DNA of 64,000 bases. Source: Micromonospora sp. C95 (lineage in GTDB: Bacteria > Actinomycetota > Actinomycetes > Mycobacteriales > Micromonosporaceae). Made by a program: the position numbers and the translations under genes. The notes under the pieces are model-generated. The model was not told the DNA's origin. It made no database searches and worked only from the letters and a program-made list of their open reading frames with translations. Positions within the stretch are counted from its first letter, which is position 1; each line of letters starts with the position of its first letter. Shown here piece by piece: positions 61,669-64,000 of this stretch. The stretch lies in the NCBI RefSeq assembly GCF_018070465.1, contig NZ_JAGPXT010000017.1:62001-126000 (forward strand), written 5' to 3'.

Positions 61669-62367
61669 GTGAAGCTGGACTTCACTCGATGGCTCCCGGC
61701 CATCGCGACGATCCCGAACCGGAAGACCGCGCTCAGCGTGGTGGGCGCCACCGCCCTCGCCGGACTGGCCTTCGGCCCCACCGCCGTGGCCGCGCCGATC
61801 ACCAGCGGCCCGCACTCCGGCGCGGTCGCGGCGATCGACCGGGCGACGGGTCGCGCCAGCACCGGTGTGCCGGTGGAATCCGGGCTGACCACCGCCGGCA
61901 GCACCGACAAGCCGGAGGCCGGGAGTCCGACCCGCGACGAGCTGATCCCGCACGGTGTGCAGGGCGCCCAGTCGCGCATCCCGCTCGACGACGCGCAGCG
62001 GGACAATGCCAAGACCATCATCGAGGTGGCCAAGCGCACCGGTGTCGGTGAGCGTGGTGCCGTGATCGGCATCGCCACCGCCCTGCAGGAGTCGAAGCTC
62101 TACAACCTCGGACACCTCGGCGCGTGGAACGACCACGACTCGCAGGGCCTGTTCCAGCAGCGTCCGTCCACCGGATGGGGCAGCGTGGAGCAGATCCGGG
62201 ACCCCGAGTACTCCTCGACCGTCTTCTTCGAGGCCCTGAAGAACGTCGGCGGCTGGCGGGATCTGCCGCTGACCGCCGCCGCGCAGACCGTGCAGGTGTC
62301 GGCCTACCCGTTCCACTACGCGCAGTGGGAGGAGCAGGCGGCGGACATCGTCTCCCAGCTCTGGTGA
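61669..62367 (+). CDS. Secreted lysozyme-like protein, copy 2
   Basis: 232 residues from GTG 61669 with GAAAGGG upstream. A signal peptide (KTALSVVGATALAGLAFGPTAVAAP) precedes a longer linker than in copy 1 and the same domain: GIATALQESKLYNLGHLGAWNDHDSQGLFQQRPSTGWGSVEQIRDPEYSSTVFFEALKNVGGW and VSAYPFHYAQWEEQAADIV. It is a paralogue of the gene at 35646. The conserved Glu and the Trp/Gln-rich ridge suggest peptidoglycan binding or cleavage. A hairpin follows. Confidence 0.8.
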   Translation: MKLDFTRWLPAIATIPNRKTALSVVGATALAGLAFGPTAVAAPITSGPHSGAVAAIDRATGRASTGVPVESGLTTAGSTDKPEAGSPTRDELIPHGVQGAQSRIPLDDAQRDNAKTIIEVAKRTGVGERGAVIGIATALQESKLYNLGHLGAWNDHDSQGLFQQRPSTGWGSVEQIRDPEYSSTVFFEALKNVGGWRDLPLTAAAQTVQVSAYPFHYAQWEEQAADIVSQLW

Positions 62368-62376
62368 CACCGGCGC

Positions 62377-63852
62377 TCAGTGACCCACCGGCCGGCCCCG
62401 CTCGCGGGGCCGGCCGCGGTGGTTGCGGACGATGTCGACGGCGGCCGCCACCAGGGCCAGCGCGATGATCGCGGCCGAGGTGAGCAGCGACCGTTCGAAC
62501 GCCCGCGACCAGGCCTCCGCGCCGTCGGCAAGTGCGGAGAAGAAGACCGCGCCGACCACCGCGATCCCGGCGGCCGAACCGATCCGCTGCCCGGTCTGCA
62601 ACATGCCGGCACCACTGCCGGCCTGTGGAACCGGCACCTCGGTCAGGGTCAGCGTCTGGTTGGGCGCGATCACCAGGCCACTGCCGATGCCGGCGACCAG
62701 CAGCGGCAGCGCGGTCACCCAGGGCACCGGGGCCCCCGGTGCCAGTTCGATGGCCAGCGCGGCGAGACCGAGACCGGTCACCACACCAGCCAGTCCGACG
62801 GCGACCAGGGGGCGGCCGTACCGGTTGACCACCCGCCCGCCGACGGCGGACGCGACGGCAGAGCCGAGCGCGAACGGGGTGATCGCCGCACCGGCGACCA
62901 GGGCGCTGTAGCCGCGCCCGTTCTGCAGGTACAGGGTGAAGATGAAGAAGATGGCGGTGAACCCGCCGAAGTAGAGCAGCGCGATCGTCGAGCCGAGGGC
63001 GTACGACCGGTGCCTGAACAGGCGGACGTCGAACAGCGGCGGGCCGTGCCGGGCGTAGCGGCGCTCCCAGGCGACGAAGCCGGCGAGGATGGCCAGGCCG
63101 GCGGGGAGCAGCAACCACTTCGTCGCGCCGGGCCACTGTTCGCGCTGCACCAGCGGCAGCAGCACGAGGGTCACGCCGACGCCGAGCAGCAGCACGCCGA
63201 CCGGGTCGAACCGGCGTTGCGCACCGCGTGGGGTGACCCGGCCGGGCAGCAGCCGCCAGCCGAGTACCATCGCGACGACGCCCACCGGCACGTTGACGAA
63301 GAAGACCCACCGCCAGCCGTGTTCCGGGCCACCGGCGGCGATCAGTACGCCACCGAGCAACGGACCGATGGCGGTGGAGATTCCGATGGTGGCGCCGAGC
63401 AAGCCGAAGGGTCGGCCCCGCTCGGGTGCGGCGAACAACTGCTGGATCAGGCCGGTCACCTGTGGGTTGACCACCCCGGCGGCGGCACCCTGCAGCAGTC
63501 GGGCGGCGACCAGCCAGCCGGGGGACTGGGCCAGCCCGGCCAGCGCGCTGCTCAGCGTGAACAGGGCGATGCCGAAGACGAACGCGTTGCGTCGCCCCCG
63601 CACGTCACCGAAGCGTCCCGCCGGCACCAGGACCAGGCCGAAGCTCAGCGCGTACCCGGACAACACCCATTGCAGGTCGCTCGGATCGGCCCGCAGGGCA
63701 CGCTCCAGGGACGGTAGGGCGACGTTGACGATGCTGATGTCGAGCAGCGTCATGAACGCCGCGACCAGCCCCACCCCGAGGGCCTGCCAGCGTCGCCGTT
63801 CGTACGACGTGGCCTCGGACCCCGTCGAACCGCGGGACTTCGCGGGGTTCAA
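62377..63852 (-). CDS. DHA2-family MFS multidrug exporter (EmrB/QacA type)
   Basis: 491 residues with 14 hydrophobic helices. Motif D1 is LLDISIVNVALPSLERAL, motif A is AGRFGDVRGRRNAF and motif C is IGPLLGGVLIA. Proton-driven export of drugs or other hydrophobics at the cytoplasmic membrane. ATG 63852. It converges on the lysozyme-like gene and its last codons contain a shared hairpin (62389-62416). Confidence 0.93.
   Translation of the reverse strand: MNPAKSRGSTGSEATSYERRRWQALGVGLVAAFMTLLDISIVNVALPSLERALRADPSDLQWVLSGYALSFGLVLVPAGRFGDVRGRRNAFVFGIALFTLSSALAGLAQSPGWLVAARLLQGAAAGVVNPQVTGLIQQLFAAPERGRPFGLLGATIGISTAIGPLLGGVLIAAGGPEHGWRWVFFVNVPVGVVAMVLGWRLLPGRVTPRGAQRRFDPVGVLLLGVGVTLVLLPLVQREQWPGATKWLLLPAGLAILAGFVAWERRYARHGPPLFDVRLFRHRSYALGSTIALLYFGGFTAIFFIFTLYLQNGRGYSALVAGAAITPFALGSAVASAVGGRVVNRYGRPLVAVGLAGVVTGLGLAALAIELAPGAPVPWVTALPLLVAGIGSGLVIAPNQTLTLTEVPVPQAGSGAGMLQTGQRIGSAAGIAVVGAVFFSALADGAEAWSRAFERSLLTSAAIIALALVAAAVDIVRNHRGRPRERGRPVGH
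62389..62416. terminator. Hairpin between convergent genes, inside the exporter 3' end
   Basis: A 13-bp perfect GC stem (62389-62401 with 62404-62416) around a 2-base gap, 21 bases after the lysozyme-like stop. It overlaps the last codons of the reverse exporter gene, so it may terminate the forward transcript. Confidence 0.55.
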
Positions 63853-63898
63853 CCGGCGGTCCGACGCCGTGGCGCCGGTCGACGTGTGCGGTTGCCGG

Positions 63899-64000
63899 TC
63901 ATGCCAACTGCTGCGCGCAGAATCGAGGGCCGAAGTCCAGCCCGGACATCGGCGAGTCCTCCCGGTGCAGCAGGTTCTTCTCGGTCAGCAGGTGCAGTGG
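63899..64000 (-). CDS. 3' end of an unknown gene, cut by the window edge
   Basis: The last 33 codons of a reverse-strand gene are visible, ending ...GLDFGPRFCAQQLA at a TGA (63899-63901), 46 bases from the exporter start. The start lies beyond the window. No family can be named. Confidence 0.5.
   Translation of the reverse strand, partial: PLHLLTEKNLLHREDSPMSGLDFGPRFCAQQLA

Noticed and set aside
59688-62078. 796-codon reverse open frame across four forward genes
   Set aside because: It spans several clearly recognised forward genes, and its product shows no domain or motif.

Overview
This 64-kb window is very GC-rich, gene-dense DNA of a filamentous actinomycete, most likely a member of the Micromonosporaceae (Micromonospora or a relative). 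I infer this from the codon bias, the frequent GTG starts and 4-base ATGA/GTGA gene overlaps, a mycothiol-dependent formaldehyde dehydrogenase, a class F sortase, a secreted AA10 polysaccharide monooxygenase with a CebR-like operator, a CBM2-tailed hydrolase, and intergenic palindromes built on ATCTTGCA/TGCAAGAT. I found no rRNA, tRNA, CRISPR array, insertion sequence, phage or integrase.

Layout. 1-9.9 kb: a truncated unknown gene, a large AAA+/STAND-like ATPase, an MDR oxidoreductase, a Tat-exported amine oxidase, a two-gene cassette (2-TM/TrkA-N/RyR protein plus SLOG-like protein), and a BNR beta-propeller coupled to a MoaD/ThiS-like protein. 9.9-13.2 kb: a two-component system with an ABA4-like and a second polytopic membrane protein. 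13.6-18 kb: SGNH hydrolase-CBM2, PHP hydrolase, maltokinase-cap-like protein and D-mannonate dehydratase. 18-22 kb: acyl-CoA ligase facing a FadR-type regulator/sterol desaturase/lysoplasmalogenase operon with a clear GntR operator. 22-29 kb: a proline-rich surface protein, an acetyltransferase, a locus with two apparent frame disruptions, and a Ser/Thr kinase followed by a membrane protein with seven 9-residue repeats. 29-36 kb: LPMO, MscS-like channel with a threonine-motif tail, MFS transporter, SEC-C protein, histone-H1-like protein, class F sortase with a probable substrate, a repeat-rich intergenic region and a secreted lysozyme-like protein. 36-42.7 kb: lycopene cyclase-like protein, acetyltransferase, RNase H, a Cys-cluster/pentapeptide protein and a 929-aa secreted propeller.

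42.7-46.9 kb is a conventional sugar ABC importer operon. 47-50 kb has an LLM-hemerythrin fusion divergent from a MarR regulator with a strong dyad operator, then a metallo-hydrolase. 50-56 kb is the most unusual locus: a four-gene, translationally coupled operon of an ABC ATPase with every catalytic motif lost, a lipoprotein solute-binding protein, a single-chain double permease, and a membrane-anchored NB-ARC/TPR protein whose P-loop lysine is missing. 56-64 kb carries a phosphotransferase, a flavin monooxygenase, the mycothiol formaldehyde-detoxification pair, a DUF3626 protein, a second secreted lysozyme-like paralogue, a DHA2 drug exporter and the tail of one more gene.

Themes are extracellular polysaccharide use, cell-surface proteins, and signalling modules that look like sensors assembled from transporter, kinase and NTPase parts. 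Functions come from reading the translated sequences; no database search was possible.
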